Origin: Cognatilysobacter segetis
GTDB lineage: Bacteria > Pseudomonadota > Gammaproteobacteria > Xanthomonadales > Xanthomonadaceae
NCBI RefSeq assembly: GCF_004359965.1
Contig: NZ_SMRQ01000001.1
Location: 1 to 64,000, forward strand
Direction of reading: 5' to 3'
DNA length: 64,000 bases
Shown piece after piece: positions 43,729 through 52,950 of this stretch; position 1 is the stretch's first letter; each line of letters begins with the position of its first letter. Below the pieces are notes generated by a model that saw only the letters and a list, made by a program, of their open reading frames with translations, did no database searches and was not told the origin of the DNA. The position numbers and the translations under genes were made by a program.

Positions 43729-44364
43729 TCAGAAGTGGACGAAGTAGCAGCCCGCGTACCGTTCCACGTTCAGTTCCAGCGCGTGCATGCCGTTCTCGCC
43801 GCCCACGCTGACCTGCAGGATGCCGGCGCGGCCGTCGACGTCGTTGTCGGCCGACGCCAGCTGCATGCCGAAGCCGATCTGCGCGTCGAAATAGCGCGTC
43901 GACTGCACGTTCGACTTCGCCAGGCGCTCGAGCCGCTTCATCACCGGCGTGGCCTGCGACTGCGTCATGCCGGCCCACTGCCAGCTCTCGGCGAGGCGGT
44001 TGACGTCGCGAAGCCCGATCGAGCCCTCGATGTCCATCGCGAGCTGGGTCGGCGTGCGCGCGCACCCCGCCTGCAGCGAGCGGCGACCGGCCGGTGAAGC
44101 GGAAACGACGGCATCGGACATCGCCGCGTCGGCATAGGCCTCGGGCTCGCGGGCGGCTTCGCTCGCCAGCCGCATGCCGAGGTCGGCGGACATGTCCGAC
44201 GCCTTCGCGCCGACGAAGCTGCACGGCTTGTCGGTGTAGACGCTGGTGCCGTCCGGCGCGCGGCACTTCTGGATGCCGGTAAAGCTCGCATGTGCGTCCG
44301 GCGACGCCGGCATCAGCAGGCCGAGGCCGAGCGCGAACGTGAACACGGACATCGAAGTTTTCAT
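43729..44364 (-). CDS. Secreted protein, tandem paralogue of 43102..43683
   Basis: A protein of 211 aa from ATG 44364 (MKTSMSVFTFALGLGLLMPA). The mature protein begins with the same Cys-bracketed segment as its neighbour (QKCRAPDGTSVYTDKPC). Shared further on are the middle (AGCARTPTQLAMDIEG against ACPRTLRDLAFEVSS), VNRLAE/VNRLAG, WQWAGM/YLWTGM and a MKRLERL/MDRLQAV motif. It ends with aromatic residues (CYFVHF). No catalytic motif is recognised. The tandem pair lies between ilvE and metF. Confidence 0.72.
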   Translation of the reverse strand: MKTSMSVFTFALGLGLLMPASPDAHASFTGIQKCRAPDGTSVYTDKPCSFVGAKASDMSADLGMRLASEAAREPEAYADAAMSDAVVSASPAGRRSLQAGCARTPTQLAMDIEGSIGLRDVNRLAESWQWAGMTQSQATPVMKRLERLAKSNVQSTRYFDAQIGFGMQLASADNDVDGRAGILQVSVGGENGMHALELNVERYAGCYFVHF

Positions 44365-44472
44365 GGCACGCACCTGCGTCAGCGGATGCGTGAAATGCTC
44401 AACGTCGTTTCGTCAACGCGAAGTGTGACGAAGTGGCCGGGAATGAACCGGTTCCGAACGAAACCCGGGTTT

Positions 44473-45294
44473 TCAGCGTAAATGCGACAACACGTTTAGC
44501 GTCGGTTTCGACAGATTCAACGTGTAGAAGTGCAGTGACGGCGCGCCGCCATCGACCAGGCGGCGGCAGAGCTGCCCCACGACCTCGGCGCCGAACGCCC
44601 GGATGCTGTCGGCGTCGTCGGCGTACGCGAGCATGCGCTGGGTGATCCACCGCGGGATCTCGGCGCCGCACAGGTCCGAGAAGCGGCGGATCTGGCTGAA
44701 GTTGGCGATCGGCATGACGCCGGGCACGATCGGGATGTCGATGCCCTGCTTGCGAACATCGTCGACGAAACGGAAATAGGCGTCCGCGTTGTAGAAGTAC
44801 TGCGTGATCGCGCCGTTCGCGCCCGCGCGCACCTTGCCCACGAAGTTGCGCAGGTCGGCCTGCGAATCGCGCGCCTGCGGGTGCATCTCGGGGTAGGCCG
44901 CGACCTCGACGTGGAAGTGGTCGCCGGTTTCCTCGCGGATGAAGCGCACCAGTTCGTCCGCGTAGCGCAGCTCGCCGGCGCTGACCATGCCGGAGGGCAG
45001 GTCGCCGCGCAGCGCGACCAGGCGCTTGGCACCGAGCGCGCGGTAGAGCTTGAGCAGGCCCCGGATTTCCTCGCGCGAACCGCCCATGCAGGTGATGTGC
45101 GGGGCGGCGTCGAGGCCGCCGGTGCGCAGCTTCTGGATGGTCTCGGGCGTGTGGCTCAGGGTCGAGCCGCCGGCCCCGAAGGTGACGCTGACGTAGTCCG
45201 GACCCGCGTCGCGCAGCTTGGCCACGGTCCGGTCCAGCTGCGCGTGCTGCTCGGCCGTCTTCGGAGGGTAGAACTCGAAGCTGATCGGAACCAT
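44473..45294 (-). CDS. metF: 5,10-methylenetetrahydrofolate reductase MetF
   Basis: This flavoprotein makes 5-methyl-THF for methionine synthesis (273 aa). It begins MVPISFEFYPPKTAEQHAQL. Conserved segments are YVSVTFGAGGS, HITCMGGSREE, LVALRGDLPSG and ITQYFYNADAYFRFVDDV. It joins ahcY and metK downstream on the same strand. A 22-base inverted repeat (45328-45349) lies about 33 bases before the ATG and may be an operator. Confidence 0.95.
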   Translation of the reverse strand: MVPISFEFYPPKTAEQHAQLDRTVAKLRDAGPDYVSVTFGAGGSTLSHTPETIQKLRTGGLDAAPHITCMGGSREEIRGLLKLYRALGAKRLVALRGDLPSGMVSAGELRYADELVRFIREETGDHFHVEVAAYPEMHPQARDSQADLRNFVGKVRAGANGAITQYFYNADAYFRFVDDVRKQGIDIPIVPGVMPIANFSQIRRFSDLCGAEIPRWITQRMLAYADDADSIRAFGAEVVGQLCRRLVDGGAPSLHFYTLNLSKPTLNVLSHLR

Positions 45295-45327
45295 GGCACC
45301 CCCGGCGTCGGAAGCGCTGATTCTATC

Positions 45328-45349
45328 TTTCTATCGCGATGGATAGAAA
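45328..45349 (-). promoter_or_regulatory. Putative operator upstream of metF
   Basis: TTTCTATC and GATAGAAA form a perfect 8-bp inverted repeat around GCGATG, with a third TTCTATC at 45321. It is strikingly A/T-rich against the background. A binding site for a methionine-pathway regulator (for example SahR or a MetJ-like role) is possible; the regulator is not identified. Confidence 0.45.
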
Positions 45350-45407
45350 CCTAAGTTCCGCCGTGCAGCCGCGCCGGCCGCATGGGCCAGCGCACCGGCC
45401 ATGCCGA

Positions 45408-46067
45408 TCAGCGCGATACCGTCGCCCCGACGACGCGCCCCGTCCGACGATCCAGGGACGCGGTGCGGCCGGCGGCGTCCACCAGGTCGAACGGCACACC
45501 GCCGGTCCGGAGTTCGTAGGGACTGAACCAGCTCATGGACGTGGCGGGCGTCGACGCGCCCGCTGCGATCACGCGCTCCGGAAAGCCGGCCTGGCGCAGC
45601 ACGTCGTCGGTCTGGCGGTCGTTGCGCGCCATGAGCATCGCGCGCACGCCTTCCGGCAGGCCCAGCGACGGGTCGAGCCCGCTGCGGTGCAGGCCGATCC
45701 CGGCGTCGTAGGTCATCTCGCGCGACTTCGAGGCCGCCCAGAGCAGGGCGCAGGCGCTGGCGCAGCGACCCGCGACCCGGACGGTCAGGCCGCGCGCATT
45801 GGCAAGCTCCGCGACGCGCAAGGCCTGCGCGCGCATCCCGCCCGGGCCGGTGACGATCAGCCGTCTTACCGCGGGATTCGCGTCCAGCGCACGTCGCACG
45901 TCCGCCTCGAAACGCGGGCCGATGACACCGTCCACCCGCAACGCCTGTTCGGTGGGCGACACCCGGACGGCGGCATTGTCGACCTCGGCGTCCGGAATAC
46001 CGGCCGCGTGCACCCCGCCGGCGGCCACGAGAAGTGCGGCCGTCGCCGCGACGAGAAAACGATTCAC
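45408..46067 (-). CDS. Periplasmic ClpP-like (COG3904) protein
   Basis: A protein of 219 aa from GTG 46067. It has a signal peptide (MNRFLVAATAALLVAAGGVHAA). The ClpP/crotonase-like fold is suggested by RRLIVTGPGGMRAQALRVAEL, then RGLTVRVAGRCASACALLWAA, where Ser in GRCASAC sits in the position of the ClpP nucleophile, and a later GIGLHRSGLD with His. It is one of the small periplasmic proteins often annotated as COG3904; biochemical activity is unproven. It follows ahcY on the same strand. Confidence 0.72.
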   Translation of the reverse strand: MNRFLVAATAALLVAAGGVHAAGIPDAEVDNAAVRVSPTEQALRVDGVIGPRFEADVRRALDANPAVRRLIVTGPGGMRAQALRVAELANARGLTVRVAGRCASACALLWAASKSREMTYDAGIGLHRSGLDPSLGLPEGVRAMLMARNDRQTDDVLRQAGFPERVIAAGASTPATSMSWFSPYELRTGGVPFDLVDAAGRTASLDRRTGRVVGATVSR

Positions 46068-46236
46068 AGCCTGTCAGTCCGAACGGGATCCCCGGTCCCA
46101 TCGTCGCGCACCCGTAGTCCCGCTCCGTGCGCGCAGTCGCAGAATTCGAATGCTGAACGTCTCGGGGTGCGCAGAAGGTCCGGGATTTCATCCCGTGATC
46201 ATCCGGCGCGTGCTGGCCGACGCCGCCCCCGGAACG

Positions 46237-46263
46237 GGAACGGGCGCCGTGGGCGCCCGTTCC
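46237..46263 (-). terminator. Strong hairpin downstream of ahcY
   Basis: A perfect 12-bp stem GGAACGGGCGCC / GGCGCCCGTTCC with a three-base loop lies 24 bases after the ahcY stop. There is no T-run; it may be a rho-type or pausing terminator, or an mRNA 3' end stabiliser. Confidence 0.6.
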
Positions 46264-46286
46264 GTGTCGCGGTACCGCTGCCTTGA

Positions 46287-47717
46287 TCAGTAGCGGTAGT
46301 GGTCCGGCTTGTAGGGGCCGTCCTTGTCCACGCCGAGGTACTCGGCCTGCTCGTCGGTGAGCACGGTCAGCTTCACGCCGATCTTCTCGAGGTGCAGCCG
46401 CGCGACTTCCTCGTCGAGCTTCTTCGGCAGGATGTAGACCTTCGCCTCGTACTCGTCCTTCTTCGCCCACAGGTCGATCTGCGCGAGCGTCTGGTTCGAG
46501 AACGAGTTCGACATCACGAAGCTCGGATGGCCCGTCGCGCAGCCCAGGTTCACCAGGCGGCCTTCGGCGAGCAGGAAGATCGAGTTGCCGTTCTCGAACG
46601 TGTACTTGTCGACCTGCGGCTTGATGTTCGTGTGCTGCGCACCCGACTGGTACAGCGCGTCGACCTGGATCTCGTTGTCGAAGTGGCCGATGTTGCAGAC
46701 GATCGCCTGGTCCTTCATCCGCTTCATGTGATCGAGCGTGATGACGTCCTTGTTGCCGGTCGTGGTGACGTAGATGTCGCCGCGGCCGAGCGTGGACTCG
46801 ACGGTGTTGACCTCGAAGCCCTCCATCGCGGCCTGCAAGGCGTTGATCGGATCGATCTCGGTGACCACGACGCGCGCGCCGTACGCACGCAGCGACGCCG
46901 CCGAGCCCTTGCCGACGTCGCCGTAGCCGCAGACCACCGCGACCTTGCCCGCGAGCATCACGTCGAGCGCGCGCTTCAGGCCATCGGCCAGCGACTCGCG
47001 GCAGCCGTAGAGGTTGTCGAACTTCGACTTGGTGACCGAGTCGTTGACGTTGATCGCCGGCACCAGCAGCGAGCCTTCCTCCGCCAGCTTGTAGAGACGG
47101 TGCACGCCGGTGGTCGTCTCCTCGGACACGCCCTTCCAGTCCTTGACGACGGTGTGCCAGAAGCCCGGGCGCTCGCTCTTGACGCGCTTGAGCAGGTTCT
47201 TGATCACCTGCTCCTCGTGCGAGGACGCCGGCTCGTCGACCCACGTCGAACCGTTCTCGAGCTCGTAGCCCTTGTGGATCAGCAGGGTGACGTCGCCGCC
47301 GTCGTCGACGACCAGCTGCGGGCCGAGGCCGCCCGGGAAGGTCAGCGCGTCGAGCGTGCAGTCCCAGTACTCCTCGAGCGACTCGCCCTTCCACGCGAAC
47401 ACCGGCGTGCCCGACGCGGCGATCGCGGCGGCGGCGTGGTCCTGCGTCGAGAAGATGTTGCAGGACGCCCAGCGCACGTCGGCGCCGATGTCCTTCAGCG
47501 TCTCGATCAGCACGCCGGTCTGGATGGTCATGTGCAGCGAGCCGGTGACGCGCACGCCGGCGAGCGGCTTGCTCGATGCGTACTTGCGGCGGATCGACAT
47601 CAGGCCCGGCATCTCCTGCTCGGCGATATCGAGTTCCTTGCGGCCCCAGTCGGCGAGCGAGATGTCGGCGACCTTGTAATCGCCTTCGGTGGAGAAGGTC
47701 TTGGGCATAGCGTTCAT
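46287..47717 (-). CDS. ahcY: Adenosylhomocysteinase AhcY (SahH)
   Basis: It hydrolyses S-adenosylhomocysteine to adenosine and homocysteine (476 aa). It has [33 protein letters not shown] (as [11 protein letters not shown]), the NAD-binding [20 protein letters not shown] (in parts), [11 protein letters not shown] and the C-terminal YKPDHYRY, whose Lys-Tyr are active-site residues in the partner subunit. The ATG is 47717. The gene is controlled by a SAH riboswitch (47770-47870), which fits its role in removing SAH. Confidence 0.96.
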   Translation of the reverse strand: MNAMPKTFSTEGDYKVADISLADWGRKELDIAEQEMPGLMSIRRKYASSKPLAGVRVTGSLHMTIQTGVLIETLKDIGADVRWASCNIFSTQDHAAAAIAASGTPVFAWKGESLEEYWDCTLDALTFPGGLGPQLVVDDGGDVTLLIHKGYELENGSTWVDEPASSHEEQVIKNLLKRVKSERPGFWHTVVKDWKGVSEETTTGVHRLYKLAEEGSLLVPAINVNDSVTKSKFDNLYGCRESLADGLKRALDVMLAGKVAVVCGYGDVGKGSAASLRAYGARVVVTEIDPINALQAAMEGFEVNTVESTLGRGDIYVTTTGNKDVITLDHMKRMKDQAIVCNIGHFDNEIQVDALYQSGAQHTNIKPQVDKYTFENGNSIFLLAEGRLVNLGCATGHPSFVMSNSFSNQTLAQIDLWAKKDEYEAKVYILPKKLDEEVARLHLEKIGVKLTVLTDEQAEYLGVDKDGPYKPDHYRY

Positions 47718-47737
47718 GGGTAGCTCCGTGGTCGTGG

Positions 47738-47765
47738 GGAACCGGCAGTGGATGCATCCGGTTCC
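47738..47765 (-). promoter_or_regulatory. Hairpin between SAH riboswitch and ahcY
   Basis: GGAACCGG / CCGGTTCC, 8 bp around a 12-base loop, ends 20 bases before the ahcY ATG. It lies between the aptamer and the Shine-Dalgarno (GGAG), where a riboswitch expression platform is expected. Confidence 0.6.
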
Positions 47766-47769
47766 TGCA

Positions 47770-47870
47770 CGGGCGCCGTTGGAAAGATCGCCATCGAGCC
47801 TGGCCGTCTTCGCCTTCGTTGAAGGCTCGGCGCGGATGCCCGCGCGACGGTCGCAGCGCCCCTCGATGGG
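47770..47870 (-). ncRNA. S-adenosylhomocysteine (SAH) riboswitch
   Basis: Read on the minus strand, the aptamer begins CCCATCGAGGGGCGCTGCGA and continues to GGCCAGGCTCGATGG and AACGGCGCCC. P1 is CCATCGAG / CTCGATGG (47869-47862 and 47798-47791). GGGCGC (47861-47856) pairs with GCGCCC (47776-47771) as the pseudoknot. The motifs GCGCTGCGAC and CCAGGCTCG are conserved in the SAH family. SAH binding turns ahcY on in the known examples. The sequence upstream (47878-47883, TACAAT on the minus strand) is a good -10. Confidence 0.9.
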
Positions 47871-47877
47871 CCCGGCG

Positions 47878-47883
47878 ATTGTA
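47878..47883 (-). promoter_or_regulatory. -10 element of the ahcY riboswitch promoter
   Basis: TACAAT on the minus strand, with the riboswitch starting about eight bases downstream. No convincing -35 is seen in the GC-rich upstream sequence. Between here and the S9 peptidase start at 48078 there is no other gene. Confidence 0.6.
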
Positions 47884-48077
47884 CCGCGCCGCGATCGACG
47901 GAGGCTCGCCGTTGCATCGGCAGCGCCGCCGCGTGCCGAGGCGTTCACGTGCGGGCCTTTCCGGCATGCGACGTCCCGAACCTCGACGCCCGTCGCCCGA
48001 CCGGCACTTCCGGCGCATTGACACCGAAGCGGCGGTACGCGAAGCATCGGGGCTTCGTTCGACTTCCGGATCCGACC

Positions 48078-50579
48078 GTGCCGACCGCTGCTCCCGTCCT
48101 GCGCCGCCTCGTTCTTCCCACACTGATCTCGCTCGCCTGCATGGGCACGCTGGCGGCGCAGCCCGCGCCGGCAGCGGCCGCGCCAACGGCCGACAGCGGC
48201 TACCGCCTGCCCGCGCCGGCGCTGCAGGCGATCGTCGACGCGCCGCGCCCGCCGCAGCTGATCCTCGGCCCGCAGCGCGATCTCGCCGCGATGATGCAGG
48301 TGCCGCCGCTGCCCTCGATCCGGTTGGTCGCGCAGCCGGAGCTCAAGCTGGCCGGCATCCGCATCAACGCCCGCAGCTATGCGCCGAGCCGCTTCTCGTT
48401 CGGTGGCGACTTCTGGCTGAAGGACGTCGCGACCGGCAAGGACATCCGCATCGACGGTCTGCCGGAGCCGCTGTCGCTCGCGGGCGCCACGTGGTCGCCC
48501 GACCAGTCGTACCTCGCGCTCAACCAGCAGGATCCCGTCAGCGGCGCCAACGAGTTGTGGGTCGTCGACGTGCAGTCGCGCAAGGCGCGTCGTGTCGCCA
48601 GCGGCCTGAACACGGTGATGGAAGCGCCGCGCTGGATGCCGGATTCGAAGCGGCTGCTCGTGAGCCTGCGGCCCACGGGGCAGGGCGAGGCGCCGGCCGG
48701 CGACACCGCGCCGACGGGTCCGAACGTGCAGGAAACCGCGGGCACGGGCACCGTGCGCCAGCTGCGGACGTACCAGGACATGCTGCGCAGCGAGCAGGAC
48801 GCGCGCGTGCTCGACCACTACCTCACCGTGCAGCCCGCCCTCGTGTCGCTCGATGGCAGCGTCACGCGCATCGGCGAACCCGCGAAGTACGTGGATCTCG
48901 CGCCGTCGCCGGACGGCCGCCACCTGCTCGCGCAATCGATCGACCGGCCGTATTCCTACATCGTGCCGCTGTCGTACTTTCCGCGCCGCATCGACGTGAT
49001 CGGCCTCGACGGCCGCAGCGAACGCACGATCGCCAAGCTGCCGCTGTTCGAAGGCCTGCCCAATGGCAACGATGCCGTGCCGACCGGCGTGCGCGACATC
49101 GAGTGGCGCAGCGATGCGCCGGCGACGCTGGTCTGGGCCGAAGCGCAGGACGGCGGCGACCCGGCGAAGGCGGCCGCCGTGCGCGACGTCGTCTACCAGC
49201 AGGCGGCGCCTTTCTCGGCGAAGCCTGCGGTCCTCGCGAAGCTGGCGACGCGCTTCGCCGGTGTCACGTGGGGCCGCGGCGATGTCGCGCTGGTCGACGA
49301 GTACTGGTGGAAGACGCGTCAGCAGAAGCAGTGGCTCGTCGCGCCCGACGCGCCCGCGACGGCGCCGCGGCTCGTGCATGAAGGCTCCAGCGAGGATCGT
49401 TACGCCGATCCCGGCAACGCCGTCACCACGCGCACGGGCAGCTACCTGCCGCGGCTGCAGTTCACCCGCGACGGGTCGGCGTTCTTCCGCATCGGTGCCG
49501 GTGCGTCGCCCGAGGGCGATCGCCCGTTCGTCGACCGCGTGAACCTCGTCGACTTTGCCGCCACGCGCCTGTTCCGCTCCGACGCGCCGAACTACACCGC
49601 GCCGGTCGCGGTGCTCGACGATGCCGGCGCGCGCTTGCTGGTGACGCAGGAGTCGGCCGCCAATCCGCCGAACTACTTCGTGCGCGACGCCGCCGGCGCG
49701 CTGCGCGCGCTCACGGCGTTCAAGCACCCGACGCCGCAACTCAAGGACATCCGCAAGGAGCAGATCCGCTACAAGCGCGCCGACGGCGTCGAGCTCACCG
49801 GCACGCTGTACCTGCCGCCGGGTTTCACGCCGGGCAAGGACAAGCCGCTGCCGCTGCTGATGTGGGCGTATCCGGCGGAGTTCAAATCCGCGGCAGCCGC
49901 ATCGCAGGTGACCGGCTCGCCATACCGCTTCAACGCGGTCAGCTACTGGGGGCCGCTGCCGTTCCTCGCGCGCGGCTTCGCGGTGCTCGACGATCCGTCG
50001 ATGCCCATCGTCGGCGAAGGCGACCGCGAGCCCAACGACACCTACCTCGAGCAGCTCACGTCGAGCGCGCAGGCGGCGGTGGACGAGGTCGTGCGACGCG
50101 GCGTCGCAGATCGCGGCCGCATCGCGGTGGGCGGCCATTCCTACGGCGCGTTCATGACCGCGAACCTGCTCGCGCACACGCGCCTGTTCAAGGCCGGCAT
50201 CGCGCGCAGCGGCGCGTACAACCGCACGCTCACGCCGTTCGGCTTCCAGGCCGAGGAGCGCAACTACTGGGACGCGCGCGAGACGTACGCGACCATGTCG
50301 CCCTTCAATTACGTCAAGGACATCAAGGACGCGCTGCTGATGATCCACGGCGAGGACGACAACAACTCCGGCACGTTCCCGATCCAGAGCGAGCGCATGT
50401 TCGCGGCGATCAAGGGCACGGGCGGCACCGCGCGGCTGGTGATGCTGCCGCGCGAGGCGCACGGCTACCGCGCACGCGAGTCGATCATGACGATGCTCGC
50501 GGAGTCGGACGACTGGCTGACGCGCTACGTGAAGAACGCGACGCCGACCGCGGCGACGGGGGCGGCCACCGCGAAATGA
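48078..50579 (+). CDS. Secreted S9-family serine peptidase (prolyl oligopeptidase type)
   Basis: A protein of 833 aa from GTG 48078, with a signal region ([20 protein letters not shown]). The N-terminal beta-propeller covers about 100-560 ([40 protein letters not shown]). The catalytic domain is the last 270 residues, with Ser in GGHSYGAFM, Asp in [10 protein letters not shown] and His in EAHGYRAR. The closest family is the S9C acylaminoacyl-peptidase/glutamyl endopeptidase group with [11 protein letters not shown]. It is divergent from ahcY. Upstream ORF starts are not supported. Confidence 0.9.
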   Translation: MPTAAPVLRRLVLPTLISLACMGTLAAQPAPAAAAPTADSGYRLPAPALQAIVDAPRPPQLILGPQRDLAAMMQVPPLPSIRLVAQPELKLAGIRINARSYAPSRFSFGGDFWLKDVATGKDIRIDGLPEPLSLAGATWSPDQSYLALNQQDPVSGANELWVVDVQSRKARRVASGLNTVMEAPRWMPDSKRLLVSLRPTGQGEAPAGDTAPTGPNVQETAGTGTVRQLRTYQDMLRSEQDARVLDHYLTVQPALVSLDGSVTRIGEPAKYVDLAPSPDGRHLLAQSIDRPYSYIVPLSYFPRRIDVIGLDGRSERTIAKLPLFEGLPNGNDAVPTGVRDIEWRSDAPATLVWAEAQDGGDPAKAAAVRDVVYQQAAPFSAKPAVLAKLATRFAGVTWGRGDVALVDEYWWKTRQQKQWLVAPDAPATAPRLVHEGSSEDRYADPGNAVTTRTGSYLPRLQFTRDGSAFFRIGAGASPEGDRPFVDRVNLVDFAATRLFRSDAPNYTAPVAVLDDAGARLLVTQESAANPPNYFVRDAAGALRALTAFKHPTPQLKDIRKEQIRYKRADGVELTGTLYLPPGFTPGKDKPLPLLMWAYPAEFKSAAAASQVTGSPYRFNAVSYWGPLPFLARGFAVLDDPSMPIVGEGDREPNDTYLEQLTSSAQAAVDEVVRRGVADRGRIAVGGHSYGAFMTANLLAHTRLFKAGIARSGAYNRTLTPFGFQAEERNYWDARETYATMSPFNYVKDIKDALLMIHGEDDNNSGTFPIQSERMFAAIKGTGGTARLVMLPREAHGYRARESIMTMLAESDDWLTRYVKNATPTAATGAATAK

Positions 50580-50655
50580 GCACGGGGAGGCGGCCGGCGC
50601 CACCTCCCGCATTCCCGAACTGGACCGGGCGACATTCCATCGCACCGTCGCAACG

Positions 50656-50688
50656 AAAAAGGGCCGCATCGCGCGGCCCTTTTTCTTT
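50656..50688. terminator. Bidirectional intrinsic terminator
   Basis: AAAAA, stem GGGCCGC / GCGGCCC around ATCGC, then TTTTTCTTT. It separates the converging S9 peptidase and metK genes. Confidence 0.88.
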
Positions 50689-50720
50689 CGCCCCGACGGT
50701 GCGGGGTGCGGAGGTCGACC

Positions 50721-51932
50721 TTACAGGCCGGCTTCCTTGCGCAGCGCGTCGGCGCGGTCGGTCTTCTCCCACGAGAAGGCCGTCGCCGTCTCCGACTTGC
50801 CGTCCTGGCCGGTGTAGGTCAGCTCGTACGGCGCGCGGCCGAAGTGGCCGTAGGCGGCGGTCGGCTGGTAGACCGGGTGGATCAGGTCGAGCATCTTGAC
50901 GATGCCGTACGGGCGCAGGTCGAAGTGCGCGCGGATCAGCTTCTCGATCTGCTCGTCGGAGATCTTGCCGGTGCCGAACGTGGTGACCGAGATCGAGGTC
51001 GGCTCGGCGACGCCGATCGCGTACGACACCTGCACCTCGCAGCGCTCGGCGATGCCGGCGGCCACGATGTTCTTGGCGACGTAGCGCGCGGCATAGGCGG
51101 CCGAACGGTCGACCTTCGACGGATCCTTGCCCGAGAACGCGCCGCCGCCGTGGCGGGCCATGCCGCCGTACGTGTCGACGATGATCTTGCGGCCGGTCAG
51201 GCCGCAGTCGCCCACCGGGCCGCCGATCACGAAGATGCCGGTCGGGTTGATGTGCACCTTGTGCTTCGGCAGCGCCGACAGCCACTCGGCCGGAAGCACC
51301 GGCTTGAGGATCTCCTCGTAGACGGCCTCGACGAGGTCGTTCTGCGCGATGTCCGGGTCGTGCTGCGTCGACAGCACGACGGCGTCGAGGCCGACGACCG
51401 TGTGGTGGGCGTCGTAGCGCAGCGTGACCTGGCTCTTCGCGTCCGGGCGCAGCCAGTTCAGCGTGCCGTTCTTGCGGACCTTGGCCTGCTGCTCGACGAG
51501 ACGGTGGCTGTAGTACAGCGGCGCCGGCATGAACTCGGGCGCTTCGTCGCAGGCGTAGCCGAACATCAGGCCCTGGTCGCCCGCGCCCTGTTCCTCGGGG
51601 TGCGTGCGGTCCACACCCGCGGCGATGTCCGGCGACTGCTTGCCGAGCATGTTGATGATCGCGCAGGTGTGGCCGTCGAAACCGACGTTCGAGTTGTCGT
51701 AGCCGATCGCGTTGATCACGTTGCGTGCGAGGGACTCGATGTCGACCCCGGCCGACGTCGTGACTTCACCGGCGACGATCGCGGCGCCGGTCTTCACCAT
51801 CGTCTCGCAGGCCACGCGGGCGCGCTTGTCCTGCGCGAGGATCGCGTCGAGGACGGCGTCGGAGATCTGGTCGGCGATCTTGTCCGGATGGCCTTCGGAG
51901 ACCGATTCCGAGGTGAAGAGGTAGCTGGACAT
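50721..51932 (-). CDS. metK: S-adenosylmethionine synthetase MetK
   Basis: It makes SAM from methionine and ATP (403 aa). It has [84 protein letters not shown] (quoted to show continuity only in part: [16 protein letters not shown]), and the C-terminal [18 protein letters not shown]. It is close to metF and ahcY, completing the methyl cycle. Its leader has a possible hairpin around the Shine-Dalgarno (51940-51963). Confidence 0.97.
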   Translation of the reverse strand: MSSYLFTSESVSEGHPDKIADQISDAVLDAILAQDKRARVACETMVKTGAAIVAGEVTTSAGVDIESLARNVINAIGYDNSNVGFDGHTCAIINMLGKQSPDIAAGVDRTHPEEQGAGDQGLMFGYACDEAPEFMPAPLYYSHRLVEQQAKVRKNGTLNWLRPDAKSQVTLRYDAHHTVVGLDAVVLSTQHDPDIAQNDLVEAVYEEILKPVLPAEWLSALPKHKVHINPTGIFVIGGPVGDCGLTGRKIIVDTYGGMARHGGGAFSGKDPSKVDRSAAYAARYVAKNIVAAGIAERCEVQVSYAIGVAEPTSISVTTFGTGKISDEQIEKLIRAHFDLRPYGIVKMLDLIHPVYQPTAAYGHFGRAPYELTYTGQDGKSETATAFSWEKTDRADALRKEAGL

Positions 51933-51939
51933 CGGCTAT

Positions 51940-51963
51940 ATCCTTGTATTCGGATGAAAGGAT
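51940..51963 (-). promoter_or_regulatory. Putative RBS-masking hairpin in the metK leader
   Basis: On the minus strand ATCCTT pairs with AAGGAT, 12 bases apart, and AAGGAT is the Shine-Dalgarno eight bases before the metK ATG. A stem of six pairs is weak; regulation by it is speculative. Confidence 0.35.
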
Positions 51964-52038
51964 GGCCGCGCATGATACAGGCTCGGCCGGGCGCGTGCAT
52001 TCTGCGCAGGGCCCCGCCGCGGCCGGGTCAACGTCGAT

Positions 52039-52869
52039 TCAGAACACGGTCGCCCGGGCCTGGATGAAGGAATAGAAGAACACCGCGTTCGGGTCGTTCT
52101 GCACCTGGTGCATCTCGCGGCGCATGCCCTCGACGACGTCGGGCGTGACGGCGCCCGCCTCGATCAGGTTGTCGGCCGCCGACAGCAGCAGCTCCTCCCA
52201 GAAGGCGATCATCACCTTGCGGCGGCCGGGCTCGCGGTTGTCGAAATAGAACGTCTTCACCTCGGTGGCGACGTCGCGGTAGCCGCCGGCCAGCAGCAGG
52301 TTGCCGAGCTTGGCGCCCACGAACGGATCTCCGCCGTGCTCGTGCTGGAAGTCGTTGAAGGCCATCCAGTACCGCCACGTGTTAGGCGAATACGGATCGA
52401 GCAGGAACGAGGAGTTCATCACCTCGGTGATGTAGACCGTCGAGCCCGGCGTGAGCACGCGCCGGACCTCGTTGAGCACGCGGGCGGGCGAGGGCACGTG
52501 CTCCAGGACCCAGCACAGGAACGCGCCGTCGAAGCTGCGCGGCTCGAAGGGCAGGTCGGAGGCATCGGCCTGCTGCAGCGTATAGCGGCCGTCGAGCCAG
52601 GGCATGGCACCGAGATGTTCGCGCGCGGCGCCGAGCTGCGCATCGCTCAGGTCGACGCACGTGACCTGCAGCTCGGGGAAACGCCGCAGCAGGATCTCCG
52701 TCTGCGCGCCGACGCCGCTGCCGACCTCCAGCAGGCGCCGCACGCCCGTGTAGTCGATGTTGGAGAAGATGGTGGACTCGGCGATGCGCGCCTGCTTGAG
52801 CAGGCGGGCCTGCTCGGTGCGCGAGAAGCCGTGCAGGTAGACGTGGTCGGTGTCGGCGGTGTCGGTCAT
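52039..52869 (-). CDS. Class I SAM-dependent methyltransferase
   Basis: A protein of 276 aa. It has motif I LLEVGSGVGAQTEILLR (LEVGSGVG), motif II VTCVDLSDAQLG, motif III FDGAFLCWVLEHVPSPARV, and a C-terminal cap region (SFLLDPYSPNTWRYW). The substrate is not deducible; small molecules are more likely than proteins. It lies next to metK, so its SAM supply is near at hand, and the SAH it makes would feed the riboswitch-controlled ahcY. Confidence 0.86.
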   Translation of the reverse strand: MTDTADTDHVYLHGFSRTEQARLLKQARIAESTIFSNIDYTGVRRLLEVGSGVGAQTEILLRRFPELQVTCVDLSDAQLGAAREHLGAMPWLDGRYTLQQADASDLPFEPRSFDGAFLCWVLEHVPSPARVLNEVRRVLTPGSTVYITEVMNSSFLLDPYSPNTWRYWMAFNDFQHEHGGDPFVGAKLGNLLLAGGYRDVATEVKTFYFDNREPGRRKVMIAFWEELLLSAADNLIEAGAVTPDVVEGMRREMHQVQNDPNAVFFYSFIQARATVF

Positions 52870-52950
52870 GGCGTACTCCGGGTGCGGCCATCATCGACGC
52901 GGCGCGCTAAGCGACGGTGACAACGGCTGGCACCGGTTCCGAGCCGCGCC

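Noticed and set aside
47718-50669. Extension of the ahcY frame far upstream on the minus strand
   Set aside because: The extension lies opposite the S9 peptidase and across the SAH riboswitch. AhcY homology starts at ATG 47717.
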